20,001 nucleotides of DNA from Alistipes sp. (GTDB taxonomy: Bacteria > Bacteroidota > Bacteroidia > Bacteroidales > Rikenellaceae), in the NCBI GenBank assembly GCA_020026375.1, contig JAHHQN010000030.1:1-20001 (forward strand). The letters are read 5' to 3'. The position numbers were made by a program, and so were the translations under genes. How positions within the stretch are numbered: position 1 is the stretch's first letter; each line of letters begins with the position of its first letter. The notes beneath the pieces were generated by a model. The model ran no database searches, had not been told where the DNA came from, and saw only the letters and a program-made list of their open reading frames with translations. Positions 7,478 to 14,453 of the stretch are shown here, one piece after another.

Positions 7478-8110
7478 TTAGTTGTTGATAATGAGTTTTC
7501 CCTTCACTCTGTACAGCGAGGTGATTTCATCGGTGTCGATGGTCATCTCGTCGAAGTTCTCCTTGTCGCCGGGGACGAGGCGGAGCTTGTCTTCGCCGTC
7601 GATGAAGCGCACGATGCGCAGGGTGGTGAAGCGGTCGCACACCACCACATACTCGTTGCCGGGAATGATGTCCTTGACCTCGGCGCGCTTGAGGAAGACG
7701 ACGGCACCCGAAGGTACGGCCTGACCCATTGCGCGGCCGGTGTAGTACATGGCGAAGTCGCAGTCGTCGAACGGAGGAATGATGAAAGTCATGTCGGCTT
7801 CCAGTTCTTCGATATTGCCCACGCCGGCCTCGACGTCGGTTTTATAGAAGGGAATCTGTGTACCCTTGATGCGCTCCTCGGCGAACATCTGTCCTTCGCC
7901 GGTGAGCAGCCACAGTTTGTCGATCTGGGGGAACTTGTTGACAATGCGCTGGGCAACGTCCATCGAAATGCCGTTGTTGCCGCGCTTGATCTGATAAAGA
8001 TTTTCGCCTCTTGCGAGACCAATATAGCAGGCGAAATAGTTGGTTGTCATGTTCGCCCATTTGATTACGGCTTCAATTCTCTGCCAGTTTGTTGGTTTTC
8101 CCTGCATCAT
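7478..8110 (-). CDS. HTH regulator with S24/LexA-like C-domain, dyad apparently lost
   Basis: A 210-residue predicted DNA-binding regulator. The N-terminal helix-turn-helix region (about residues 8-75) has IGLARGENLYQIKRGNNGIS, typical of Bacteroidetes S24-like regulators, then a LLTGEGQMF linker. The C-terminal part (about 90-205) has the LexA/CI peptidase layout, including an Ala-Gly pair (VEAGVG) where self-cleavage occurs in relatives. The nucleophile motif normally reading GDSM is here GRAM, and the position of the general-base Lys appears to be Arg (TTLRIVR). Self-cleavage is therefore unlikely, and it may sense something else or act constitutively. The ATG at 8110 (or 8107) is preferred; a start at 8149 would lie over the divergent tRNA promoter. 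It heads the run that continues into ribE. Confidence 0.82.
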   Translation of the reverse strand: MMQGKPTNWQRIEAVIKWANMTTNYFACYIGLARGENLYQIKRGNNGISMDVAQRIVNKFPQIDKLWLLTGEGQMFAEERIKGTQIPFYKTDVEAGVGNIEELEADMTFIIPPFDDCDFAMYYTGRAMGQAVPSGAVVFLKRAEVKDIIPGNEYVVVCDRFTTLRIVRFIDGEDKLRLVPGDKENFDEMTIDTDEITSLYRVKGKLIINN

Positions 8111-8116
8111 GCTAGT

Positions 8117-8124
8117 GAAATTTA
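8117..8124 (-). promoter_or_regulatory. Candidate -7 box of the S24-like gene
   Basis: The minus strand reads TAAATTTC, seven of eight matches to TAnnTTTG, 6 bases before the ATG at 8110. It shares a roughly 40-base AT-rich divergent region with the tRNA-Arg promoter. If real, the transcript is nearly leaderless and is the likely head of the six-gene directon. Confidence 0.4.
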
Positions 8125-8135
8125 ATATTTTTTTA

Positions 8136-8143
8136 TATCTTTG
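8136..8143 (+). promoter_or_regulatory. -7 box of the tRNA-Arg gene
   Basis: TATCTTTG is an exact TAnnTTTG match 7 bases before the first tRNA nucleotide, leaving little or no 5' leader to process. No clear -33 TTG lies at the expected distance. Confidence 0.7.
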
Positions 8144-8150
8144 TGCCATC

Positions 8151-8222
8151 GGTCCCGTAGTTTAATGGATAGAATATGAGATTCCGGTTCTTACGATATG
8201 GGTTCGAATCCCGTCGGGATCA
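8151..8222 (+). tRNA. tRNA-Arg (anticodon CCG)
   Basis: A 72-nt cloverleaf folds by hand. The acceptor stem is GGTCCCG / CGGGATC with one G-U pair and discriminator A. The D-stem GTTT / GAAT has a loop containing GG. The anticodon stem is TGAGA / TCTTA with loop TTCCGGT, giving anticodon CCG, which reads the arginine codon CGG. A 4-nt variable region follows, then the T-stem ATGGG / CCCGT with loop TTCGAAT. CCA is not encoded, as is common in Bacteroidetes. It stands alone, with its own promoter and terminator. Confidence 0.95.
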
Positions 8223-8225
8223 CTG

Positions 8226-8264
8226 AAGCGCGAATATTTCTTTTGGAGTATTTGCGCTTTTTTT
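8226..8264 (+). terminator. Intrinsic terminator of tRNA-Arg
   Basis: An 11-bp stem (AAGCGCGAATA with TATTTGCGCTT, one G-T pair) with a 12-base loop is followed directly by a run of T residues. It begins 4 bases after the tRNA. Confidence 0.88.
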
Positions 8265-8637
8265 ATCTCTTTCGGCATACTTCGTTGAAGTAAATATTCT
8301 ATTGAACAAATGTAGAATAAAAAAATCGATTTAGCAATTAAAAAACTATATTTTCATACAATTCCCCCCACTTTTGTGCAAAAAATTTACTATATAGTAA
8401 TATTATAAGGTCTTCACCCTGCTGCAAAACGGTTTGCCGTCCGTGGTTGCGCCCGCGGAAAAACCGCGGTATCGGTGGGGTGGCCGAAATTCGCAGTCTG
8501 TCAGAGGCGGTGCAATCCGTTGTGACTGAGTTGTTTTGCGAAAACCTTCGGCAGCCGTCCGCCGTGACGGGGCGTCGTTCCCACAGACGGTTGCAAATCC
8601 TTGCCATTCATTATAATCATTCCGCGCTCCGCCGCCG
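8265..8637. other. Intergenic region between tRNA-Arg terminator and uvrB, no convincing gene
   Basis: This 373-base gap has two halves. Positions 8265-8410 are strongly AT-rich and contain a perfect 14-base palindrome TTACTATATAGTAA (8387-8400) and a minus-strand TACATTTG (8314-8307) that matches a -7 box. Positions 8411-8637 are GC-rich and hold CCGCGG-AAAAA-CCGCGG (8453-8469), a small hairpin. Short open frames exist on both strands but show no recognisable motif and no clear start context, so none is called. No U-tract hairpin that would end uvrB transcription was seen. It could be decayed sequence or contain an undescribed small RNA. Confidence 0.5.
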
Positions 8638-10704
8638 CTATTTGCGGTTGGCGTCGCGGAGTTTCTGCAGTTCGTACATGCGGTCGCGGAATCTGGCCGC
8701 CGCCAGGAAGTCGAGACTCTTGGCCGCACGCTCCATGTCTTCGCGGGCTTTGGTGATGAGGGTCTCCAGCTCCTCGCCCGTACCGGGGACGGGAGGCATG
8801 CCCGTGTTGTAGCCCTTGCTCACATCGGCGGCGGTCATGTAGTGCTGCTCCTCGATGGGGTGTACCGTCATGTCGATCTGCGAGGTGTCGACCTTCGAGG
8901 CCAGCAGAGTGCTTTGTCCCGTGCCGCTGCGCTGTGCCTTGCGGGGCAGCATGCCGTGCTCCATGTTGAACTGCACCTGCTTCTCGCGGCGGCGGTTGCT
9001 CTGCTCGATGGTCATGCGCATGGAGTCGGTGCAGTGGTCGGCGTAGAGGATAACGTGGCCCTGCGAGTGGCGGGCCGCACGGCCGGCTATCTGGGTCAGT
9101 GAGCGCACGTTGCGCAGGAAACCCTCCTTGTCGGCATCGAGTATGGCCACCAGCGACACCTCGGGAATGTCGAGACCCTCACGCAGCAGGTTGACACCCA
9201 CCAGCACGTCGAACATGCCGGCGCGCAGGTCCTCGAGTATCTGTATGCGTTCCAGGGTGTCGACATCGGAGTGAATGTAGCGGTTGCGGATACCCACCCG
9301 GTCGAAATATTTTGACAGCTCCTCGGCCATGCGTTTGGTGATGGTCGTCACCAGTATCTTCTCGTCCTTTCTCACGCGGCGGTCAATCTCCTCGATCAGG
9401 TCGTCAATCTGGTTGAGGGTGACCCTCACCTCCAGCGGCGGGTCGACCAGTCCCGTGGGACGTATCAGCTGCTCGACCACCACGCCCTCGCTCTTCATCA
9501 GCTCGTAGTCGGCCGGCGTGGCGCTTACATATATCGAGGTGCCCTGCAACTGCTCGAATTCCTGGAAGGTGAGCGGGCGGTTGTCCTTGGCGGCCGGCAG
9601 ACGGAAGCCGTACTCCACGAGGTTCTCCTTTCGTGCGCGGTCGCCGCCGAACATGGCGTGTACCTGCGGCAGGGTGACGTGGCTCTCGTCGACGACCATC
9701 AGATAATCCTCGGGGAAGAAGTCGAGCAGACAGAAGGGGCGCGACCCCTCCTCGCGGCCGTCGAAGTAGCGCGAGTAGTTCTCGATGCCGGGACAGTAGC
9801 CCAGCTCCTTGATCATCTCCAGGTCGTACTCCACCCGCTGTTTGATGCGCTGTGCCTCGGTTTGGCGGCCTTCGCGCTCGAAGATGTCGATTTGTTTGCC
9901 CAGGTCGAGACAGATCTGGTCGACGGCGGTCTTGATGCGCTCCTTGGTGGTGACGAACAGCGAGGTGGGGTAGAGGGTCAGCGAGTCGAGCGAGCTGATG
10001 CGCTGTCCCGTCACGGGGTCGATAATCTGTATGGCCTCCACCTCGTTGTCGAAGAACATCACGCGGAAGCAGCGGTTGCCGAACTCGCCGTAGGCGGCCA
10101 TGATGTCGACCGTGTCGCCGTTGACACGGAAGGTGGCCGGTTCGAGTTCGCGTTCGGTGCGGGTGTAGAGTGCCTCGACGAGCTTGTAGAGAAACTGTTT
10201 GTAGCTGACAATCTGTCCCACCTTGATGTTGATGGCCGTGGCGTGGAAATCGGAGGGGTTGCCGCAGCCGTAGAGACACGACACGCTCGACACCACAATC
10301 ACATCGCGCCGCCCCGAGAGCAGGGTGGCCACGGTCTGCAGACGCATCTTCTCGATTTCGTCGTTGATGGAGAGGTCCTTCTCGATGTAGGTGTCGGTGG
10401 TGGGCAGGTAGGCCTCGGGCTGGTAGTAGTCGTAGTACGACACGAAGTACTCCACGGCATTCTCCGGGAAGAAGTTCTTGAACTCTCCGTAGAGCTGTGC
10501 CGCGAGGGTCTTGTTGTGGCTCAACACCAGTGTCGGGCGGTTGAGGCGGCTGATGACGTTGGCCACCGTGAAGGTCTTGCCCGAACCCGTAACACCCAGT
10601 AATACATTATGCTTCGACCCGTGGCGAATCGAAGAGACCAGCTGCCCGATGGCTTCCGGCTGGTCGCCCATGGGGGCATAGTCCGATTTCAGTGTAAACT
10701 CCAT
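8638..10704 (-). CDS. uvrB: UvrABC excinuclease subunit B
   Basis: Damage-verifying helicase-like subunit of nucleotide excision repair; it receives lesions from UvrA and recruits UvrC. The 688-residue protein shows Walker A GVTGSGKT (37-44), the damage-probing beta-hairpin region YYDYYQPEAYLPTTDTYIEKD, the helicase DEAD-like box MVVDESHVTLPQ, the SATPADYE motif, and motifs V/VI (VGVNLLREGLDIPEVSLVAILDADKEGF, QIAGRAAR). The C-terminal UVR domain (LITKAREDMERAAKSLDFLAAARFRD) contacts UvrC. The ATG at 10704 is preferred over one six codons upstream, because a TATCTTTG box lies between the two. It is transcribed divergently from dnaG. uvrA and uvrC are not in the window. Confidence 0.98.
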   Translation of the reverse strand: MEFTLKSDYAPMGDQPEAIGQLVSSIRHGSKHNVLLGVTGSGKTFTVANVISRLNRPTLVLSHNKTLAAQLYGEFKNFFPENAVEYFVSYYDYYQPEAYLPTTDTYIEKDLSINDEIEKMRLQTVATLLSGRRDVIVVSSVSCLYGCGNPSDFHATAINIKVGQIVSYKQFLYKLVEALYTRTERELEPATFRVNGDTVDIMAAYGEFGNRCFRVMFFDNEVEAIQIIDPVTGQRISSLDSLTLYPTSLFVTTKERIKTAVDQICLDLGKQIDIFEREGRQTEAQRIKQRVEYDLEMIKELGYCPGIENYSRYFDGREEGSRPFCLLDFFPEDYLMVVDESHVTLPQVHAMFGGDRARKENLVEYGFRLPAAKDNRPLTFQEFEQLQGTSIYVSATPADYELMKSEGVVVEQLIRPTGLVDPPLEVRVTLNQIDDLIEEIDRRVRKDEKILVTTITKRMAEELSKYFDRVGIRNRYIHSDVDTLERIQILEDLRAGMFDVLVGVNLLREGLDIPEVSLVAILDADKEGFLRNVRSLTQIAGRAARHSQGHVILYADHCTDSMRMTIEQSNRRREKQVQFNMEHGMLPRKAQRSGTGQSTLLASKVDTSQIDMTVHPIEEQHYMTAADVSKGYNTGMPPVPGTGEELETLITKAREDMERAAKSLDFLAAARFRDRMYELQKLRDANRK

Positions 10705-10709
10705 ACTGG

Positions 10710-10717
10710 CAAAGATA
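10710..10717 (-). promoter_or_regulatory. -7 box of uvrB, probably leaderless
   Basis: The minus strand reads TATCTTTG, an exact consensus match, with only 5 bases (CCAGT) between it and the uvrB ATG. It lies inside the longer alternative reading frame and so argues against the upstream ATG. Confidence 0.75.
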
Positions 10718-10869
10718 CGCATTTTTTTTGCAGGCGGAGGAATCGTCGGCCAAAATTTGCACCCTCAAATCCGTGGAGCACACCGTCCGCCACAAAATCC
10801 GCCGCCGCAGGAGGACGGCTGCCGCATATTTTTGTGTGGCGAAGAGTGAGTCCGTATGAAAATATTCAC

Positions 10870-10877
10870 TACCTTTG
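10870..10877 (+). promoter_or_regulatory. -7 box of dnaG, probably leaderless
   Basis: TACCTTTG matches TAnnTTTG and is followed by 5 bases (CGCAA) and then the dnaG ATG at 10883, the same spacing as at uvrB. An in-frame ATG at 10856 lies upstream of the box and is therefore probably not translated. Confidence 0.75.
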
Positions 10878-10882
10878 CGCAA

Positions 10883-12853
10883 ATGATAGATAAGGAAACA
10901 GTAGACCGTATATATTCGGCCGTGAATATCGTAGATATTATCGGCGACTATGTCACCCTCAAGCGTGCAGGTGTGAATTACAAGGCGTGCTGTCCTTTTC
11001 ACAACGAAAAGACCCCCTCGTTCGTGGTCTCGCCCGCCAAGGGGGTATACAAGTGTTTCGGATGCGGAAAGGGCGGCAACGCGGTCACCTTCCTCATGGA
11101 ACAGGAGGGCATCTCCTATGTCGAGGCACTGAAGATGGTGGCCAAACGCTACGGCATCGAGGTGCATGAGAAAGAGATGACCGAGGAGGAGGTGCGCCGC
11201 AACGACAACCGCGAGTCGATGTTCGTGGTCAACAGTTGGGCAGCGGATTATTTTGTGAACTACCTCCACGGCGAGAGCGAGGGGCGGAGCGTGGGACTGA
11301 GCTACTTCCGCGAGCGGAGAGGACTCACCGATGCCATCATCAGGAAATTCGGACTCGGATTCTGTCCCGCACGCGGCGGCCGCATGTCGAAGGACGCGCT
11401 GGCGGCCGGCTACAAGGAGGAATTCCTCCTTGCGACGGGTCTTTCGCTCAAGAGCGAGCGCGACGGTTCGCTCTTCGACCGTTTCCACGACCGTGTGATG
11501 TTCCCCGTCCACAACATCTCGGGACGTGTGGTGGCCTTCGGCGGCCGCACCCTGCGCAGCGACAAGAACATCGCCAAATATGTCAATTCGCCCGAGAGCG
11601 AGATATACAGCAAGAAGCGCGAGTTGTATGGTCTCTACTTCGCCAAGCGTGCCATTCAGCAGCACGACTGCGCCATCATGGTGGAGGGCTACCTCGATGT
11701 CATCTCGATGCACCAGGCCGGTGTGGAGAATGTGGTGGCCTCGTCGGGTACGTCGCTCACCGAGGAGCAGATACGTCTGCTGGGTCGCTTCACGCGTAAC
11801 ATCACCGTCATCTACGACGGCGACTCGGCCGGTATCAAGGCCTCGTTGCGCGGTATCGACATGCTGCTCAAGGAGGACATGAACGTGAGGGTGGTGCTGC
11901 TGCCCGACGGCGAGGACCCCGACTCGTTTGCCCGAAGTCGCTCGTCGGAGGAGCTGCAGGAGTTTATCCGCCGCAACGAGCGCGACTTCATCGCCTTCAA
12001 GGCGCGCCTGCTGCTCGACGACGCACAGGGCGACCCCATCAGAAAGGCCGCGCTCATCGGCGATATGGTGCAGTCCATCGCCCAGATACCCAGCACCATA
12101 CAGCGCTCGGTATTTATCCGTGAGTGTGCGCAGATTATGGACATCGACGAGAGCATTCTCATCTCGGAGGTGGGACGCAAGCGTCTGTCGACCTACGGCG
12201 ACCGCGAGACCGACGATTTTATCCGTCGTCAGACGGCGCTGGCCCGCGATTCGCGTACCGACATCGGTGTGGAGTACAAGCCTGCGGTGGAGGCCGGCAG
12301 TAGCAGCGACGCGCTGGAGTATGAGCTGGTCAAGTACCTCATCAAGTACGGCCACCGCTCGTTCGACTTCAAGGAGGGGGCCAACATGGTGTCGTGCAAT
12401 GTGGCCGAGGTGATTTTCGACGAGCTGGAGGACGGCGACCTCCGCTTCAGCAACCCCGTCTACGAGAAAATCCGCTGCACCTACTTCGAGGAGTGGGAGA
12501 AGTTGGGGGTAGGGGTCGAAGTGCCGGCCCACATCTTCATCAACCACACCGATCCCGAGGTGTGTCGTCTGTCGGTCGATATCCTCACCTCCGACGACAT
12601 GTATAAGGTCAGCGACCTGTGGAAACAGAAGGAGATACACATCGAGAGCGATGAGGAAATGTTGGCGGTGGGCGTACCCAAGGCGGTGTCGCTCTACAAG
12701 ACCAAGGTCATCGACAACATGATAAAACGCCTTCAGACCCGTCTGTCGGACCCCCTCACGGAGGTGGAACTGGAGCAGGTGGTGCTGAAGCTCTCGGCAC
12801 TGAACAACGCCAAGGTGTCGATGGCCAAGAAATTGCAGCGGTTGATTATCTGA
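10883..12853 (+). CDS. dnaG: DNA primase DnaG
   Basis: Synthesises RNA primers for replication with the DnaB helicase. The 656-residue protein begins MIDKETVDRI. It has the N-terminal CHC2 zinc-binding domain with ligands Cys37, His40, Cys58 and Cys61 (CPFH ... CFGCGKGGNA), and the catalytic core with FGGRTL. The TOPRIM domain has the acidic residue in MVEGYLDVISMHQAG and the downstream acidic pair in IYDGDSAGIKAS. A C-terminal helical region of about 230 residues is the likely DnaB-binding part and is poorly conserved. The start at 10883 follows the -7 box; an ATG nine codons earlier lies upstream of it. The gene diverges from uvrB across about 180 bases. No clear U-tract terminator follows. 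Confidence 0.97.
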   Translation: MIDKETVDRIYSAVNIVDIIGDYVTLKRAGVNYKACCPFHNEKTPSFVVSPAKGVYKCFGCGKGGNAVTFLMEQEGISYVEALKMVAKRYGIEVHEKEMTEEEVRRNDNRESMFVVNSWAADYFVNYLHGESEGRSVGLSYFRERRGLTDAIIRKFGLGFCPARGGRMSKDALAAGYKEEFLLATGLSLKSERDGSLFDRFHDRVMFPVHNISGRVVAFGGRTLRSDKNIAKYVNSPESEIYSKKRELYGLYFAKRAIQQHDCAIMVEGYLDVISMHQAGVENVVASSGTSLTEEQIRLLGRFTRNITVIYDGDSAGIKASLRGIDMLLKEDMNVRVVLLPDGEDPDSFARSRSSEELQEFIRRNERDFIAFKARLLLDDAQGDPIRKAALIGDMVQSIAQIPSTIQRSVFIRECAQIMDIDESILISEVGRKRLSTYGDRETDDFIRRQTALARDSRTDIGVEYKPAVEAGSSSDALEYELVKYLIKYGHRSFDFKEGANMVSCNVAEVIFDELEDGDLRFSNPVYEKIRCTYFEEWEKLGVGVEVPAHIFINHTDPEVCRLSVDILTSDDMYKVSDLWKQKEIHIESDEEMLAVGVPKAVSLYKTKVIDNMIKRLQTRLSDPLTEVELEQVVLKLSALNNAKVSMAKKLQRLII

Positions 12854-13146
12854 TTTCCCTGTGGCGGGGGCGGAACCGGCCTCCGTGTACGGAAGCAGCC
12901 GGGACGGCGCAGTGATTCGGGGGCGGAGGACGCCGTCCGGGTCATCGGGCAGGTCTGCAAACGTCGGGGAAAGGTTGCCGGAATAAAAAAAAGGAGCGGC
13001 AACGGGACATTACACACTTTGAGGGTGTGTCGTGCAAACAGAAAATAAACAGAAAGAGGTGTAAAACATATCGAGGATTTGATACCTTTTCTCCCGTCAC
13101 CGCTCCGTGAAAGATATTGTACAATTTGTATGCCGTTTAATGGAAT

Positions 13147-13611
13147 ATGAGCGAACAGAAAAAGATAAACATTCGTAACAAACGCGCCACCTTCGACTAT
13201 GAGATTCTGGAGGAGTGGGTGGCCGGAGTGGTTTTGGTCGGCACGGAAATCAAGTCCGTGCGTCAGGGTAAGGCTTCGATGACCGACTCGTTCTGCTACT
13301 TCGACAAGGGCGAGTTGTGGATCAAGGGCGTCAACATCGCCGAGTATGCGTGGGGTACCTGCAACAACCATGTGCCGCGCCGCGACCGCAAGCTGCTGCT
13401 CACGGGCAAGGAGCTGGACAAGCTGCAGCGTTCGTCGCAGGACAAGGGTCTGACCATCGTGGGTCTGCGCATGTTTCTCAACGAGAGGGGATTGGCCAAA
13501 ATCGTCATCGGTCTGGCCCGCGGCCGCAAGTCCTACGACAAGCGCGAATACCTCAAGGAGAACGACGCCAAGCGCGAAATGGACAAGGCCATGAAGAGCC
13601 ATTACAGATAG
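13147..13611 (+). CDS. smpB: SsrA-binding protein SmpB
   Basis: Binds tmRNA and brings it to stalled ribosomes for trans-translation. The 154-residue protein has the SmpB signatures RNKRATFDYEI (10-20), GTEIKSVRQGKAS, NIAEYAWGTCNNHVPRRDRKLLL, and the basic C-terminal tail that enters the mRNA channel (GRKSYDKREYLKENDAKREMDKA). The initial ATG at 13147 has no Shine-Dalgarno. Upstream, only imperfect promoter-like strings are visible (TACAATTTG at 13120-13128 and TACCTTTT at 13083-13090), so the promoter is unassigned. tsaB follows after 25 bases and is probably co-transcribed. The tmRNA gene itself is not in the window. Confidence 0.97.
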   Translation: MSEQKKINIRNKRATFDYEILEEWVAGVVLVGTEIKSVRQGKASMTDSFCYFDKGELWIKGVNIAEYAWGTCNNHVPRRDRKLLLTGKELDKLQRSSQDKGLTIVGLRMFLNERGLAKIVIGLARGRKSYDKREYLKENDAKREMDKAMKSHYR

Positions 13612-13636
13612 AGTATAAGGAAATAAAGAAAGAGAT

Positions 13637-14347
13637 ATGTCACTTATTTTGTGTATTGAGACGGGTACCGATATCTGCTCTGTGGGTATTGCCCGTGATG
13701 GAGAATTGATATCGCTCCGTGAGAGCGACGAGGGCAGAGACCACGCCAAGAAGGTGGGTGTCTTTGTCGACGAGTTGTTGCGCGAGACGGGCATCGCACC
13801 CGACGAGCTGGACGCCGTGGCCGTGGGCAAGGGTCCGGGTTCCTACACGGGACTGCGTATCGGCGTGTCGTTTGCCAAGGGTCTGTGCTATGGTCTGAAG
13901 AAGCCGCTGCTGGCCGTGGGTTCGCTCGATGCGCTCACCGAAGTGGCGCGCGAGGACTACGAAGCCGGTATCCTCGACGTGGAGAACTGGGAGAATGCAC
14001 GTCTGTGTCCGATGGTCGACGCTCGCCGCATGGAGGTCTATGCCCAGGTGTTCGACACCGCGGGACGTGCGCTGAACGAGGTGGAGGCCGAAATCATCAC
14101 CGAGGAGAGCTTCTCGCAGTTCCGGGGCGACAGTGAGCGACCCTTTGTCATCTTCGGCAACGGTGCCAGAAAGTGTACCGAGGCACTGTCGGACGCCGTG
14201 TGGGTGAATGTGACCCCTTCGGCACGCGGTCTGGCACGTCTGGCACGGGAGGCTCTGGACAAGGGCGAGAAGGAGGACATCGCCTACTTCGAGCCGTTCT
14301 ACCTCAAGGACTTTGTCATCACCCAGTCGAAGAAGAAACTGCTTTAG
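13637..14347 (+). CDS. tsaB: tRNA t6A37 biosynthesis protein TsaB
   Basis: Partner and stabiliser of TsaD in making N6-threonylcarbamoyladenosine at position 37 of ANN-decoding tRNAs. The 236-residue protein opens with the ASKHA-type phosphate motif ILCIETGTDICSVGI and has the conserved GPGSYTGLRIG loop (66-76) and the MVDARRMEVYAQVF segment typical of TsaB. It lacks the metal-binding histidines of TsaD, as expected for this paralogue. It follows smpB by 25 bases and ends just before a strong terminator, giving a two-gene translation-related unit. Confidence 0.95.
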   Translation: MSLILCIETGTDICSVGIARDGELISLRESDEGRDHAKKVGVFVDELLRETGIAPDELDAVAVGKGPGSYTGLRIGVSFAKGLCYGLKKPLLAVGSLDALTEVAREDYEAGILDVENWENARLCPMVDARRMEVYAQVFDTAGRALNEVEAEIITEESFSQFRGDSERPFVIFGNGARKCTEALSDAVWVNVTPSARGLARLAREALDKGEKEDIAYFEPFYLKDFVITQSKKKLL

Positions 14348-14367
14348 GCAGCGTCTTTTGTAGATAC

Positions 14368-14408
14368 AAAATACTCCGCACGGCAAACACCGTGCGGAGT
14401 ATTTTTGT
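14368..14408. terminator. Bidirectional terminator between tsaB and rmuC
   Basis: A perfect 16-bp stem (AAAATACTCCGCACGG with CCGTGCGGAGTATTTT) encloses the loop CAAACA. It is followed by T residues on the plus strand and has a matching A-run on the other side. It sits between two converging genes, 20 bases past the tsaB stop and 45 bases past the rmuC stop. Confidence 0.92.
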
Positions 14409-14453
14409 TCATGAGTCCGCTTTGCAGGCGCGGAGCAAGGCCTGATGACCGAC

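Noticed and set aside
8158..8274. Small minus-strand frame whose product contains DPDGIRTH
   Set aside because: This peptide is the usual artefact of reading a tRNA gene antisense (here tRNA-Arg); it is a common false annotation.
8453..8469. CCGCGG-AAAAA-CCGCGG hairpin as a uvrB terminator
   Set aside because: It lies about 170 bases past the uvrB stop and has no U-tract on the minus strand.
8338..8607. 89-residue minus-strand frame downstream of uvrB
   Set aside because: No motif, unusual composition, no promoter or start context, and another overlapping frame of similar quality exists; treated as non-coding.
10607..12640. 677-residue open frame on the minus strand opposite dnaG
   Set aside because: It mirrors the codon phase of dnaG, is low-complexity (His, Val, Leu, Arg rich) and has no family motif. 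GC-rich genes here leave long antisense frames.
12866..12960. Passing likeness to a cobalamin riboswitch (GGAACCGG on the plus strand, AGACCTGCCC on the minus strand)
   Set aside because: The two elements are on opposite strands and the conserved core order cannot be assembled on either; dnaG and smpB are not B12-regulated genes.
12733..13830. 365-residue minus-strand frame across dnaG end, smpB and tsaB start
   Set aside because: It runs antisense through three real genes and a structured gap with no recognisable domain.
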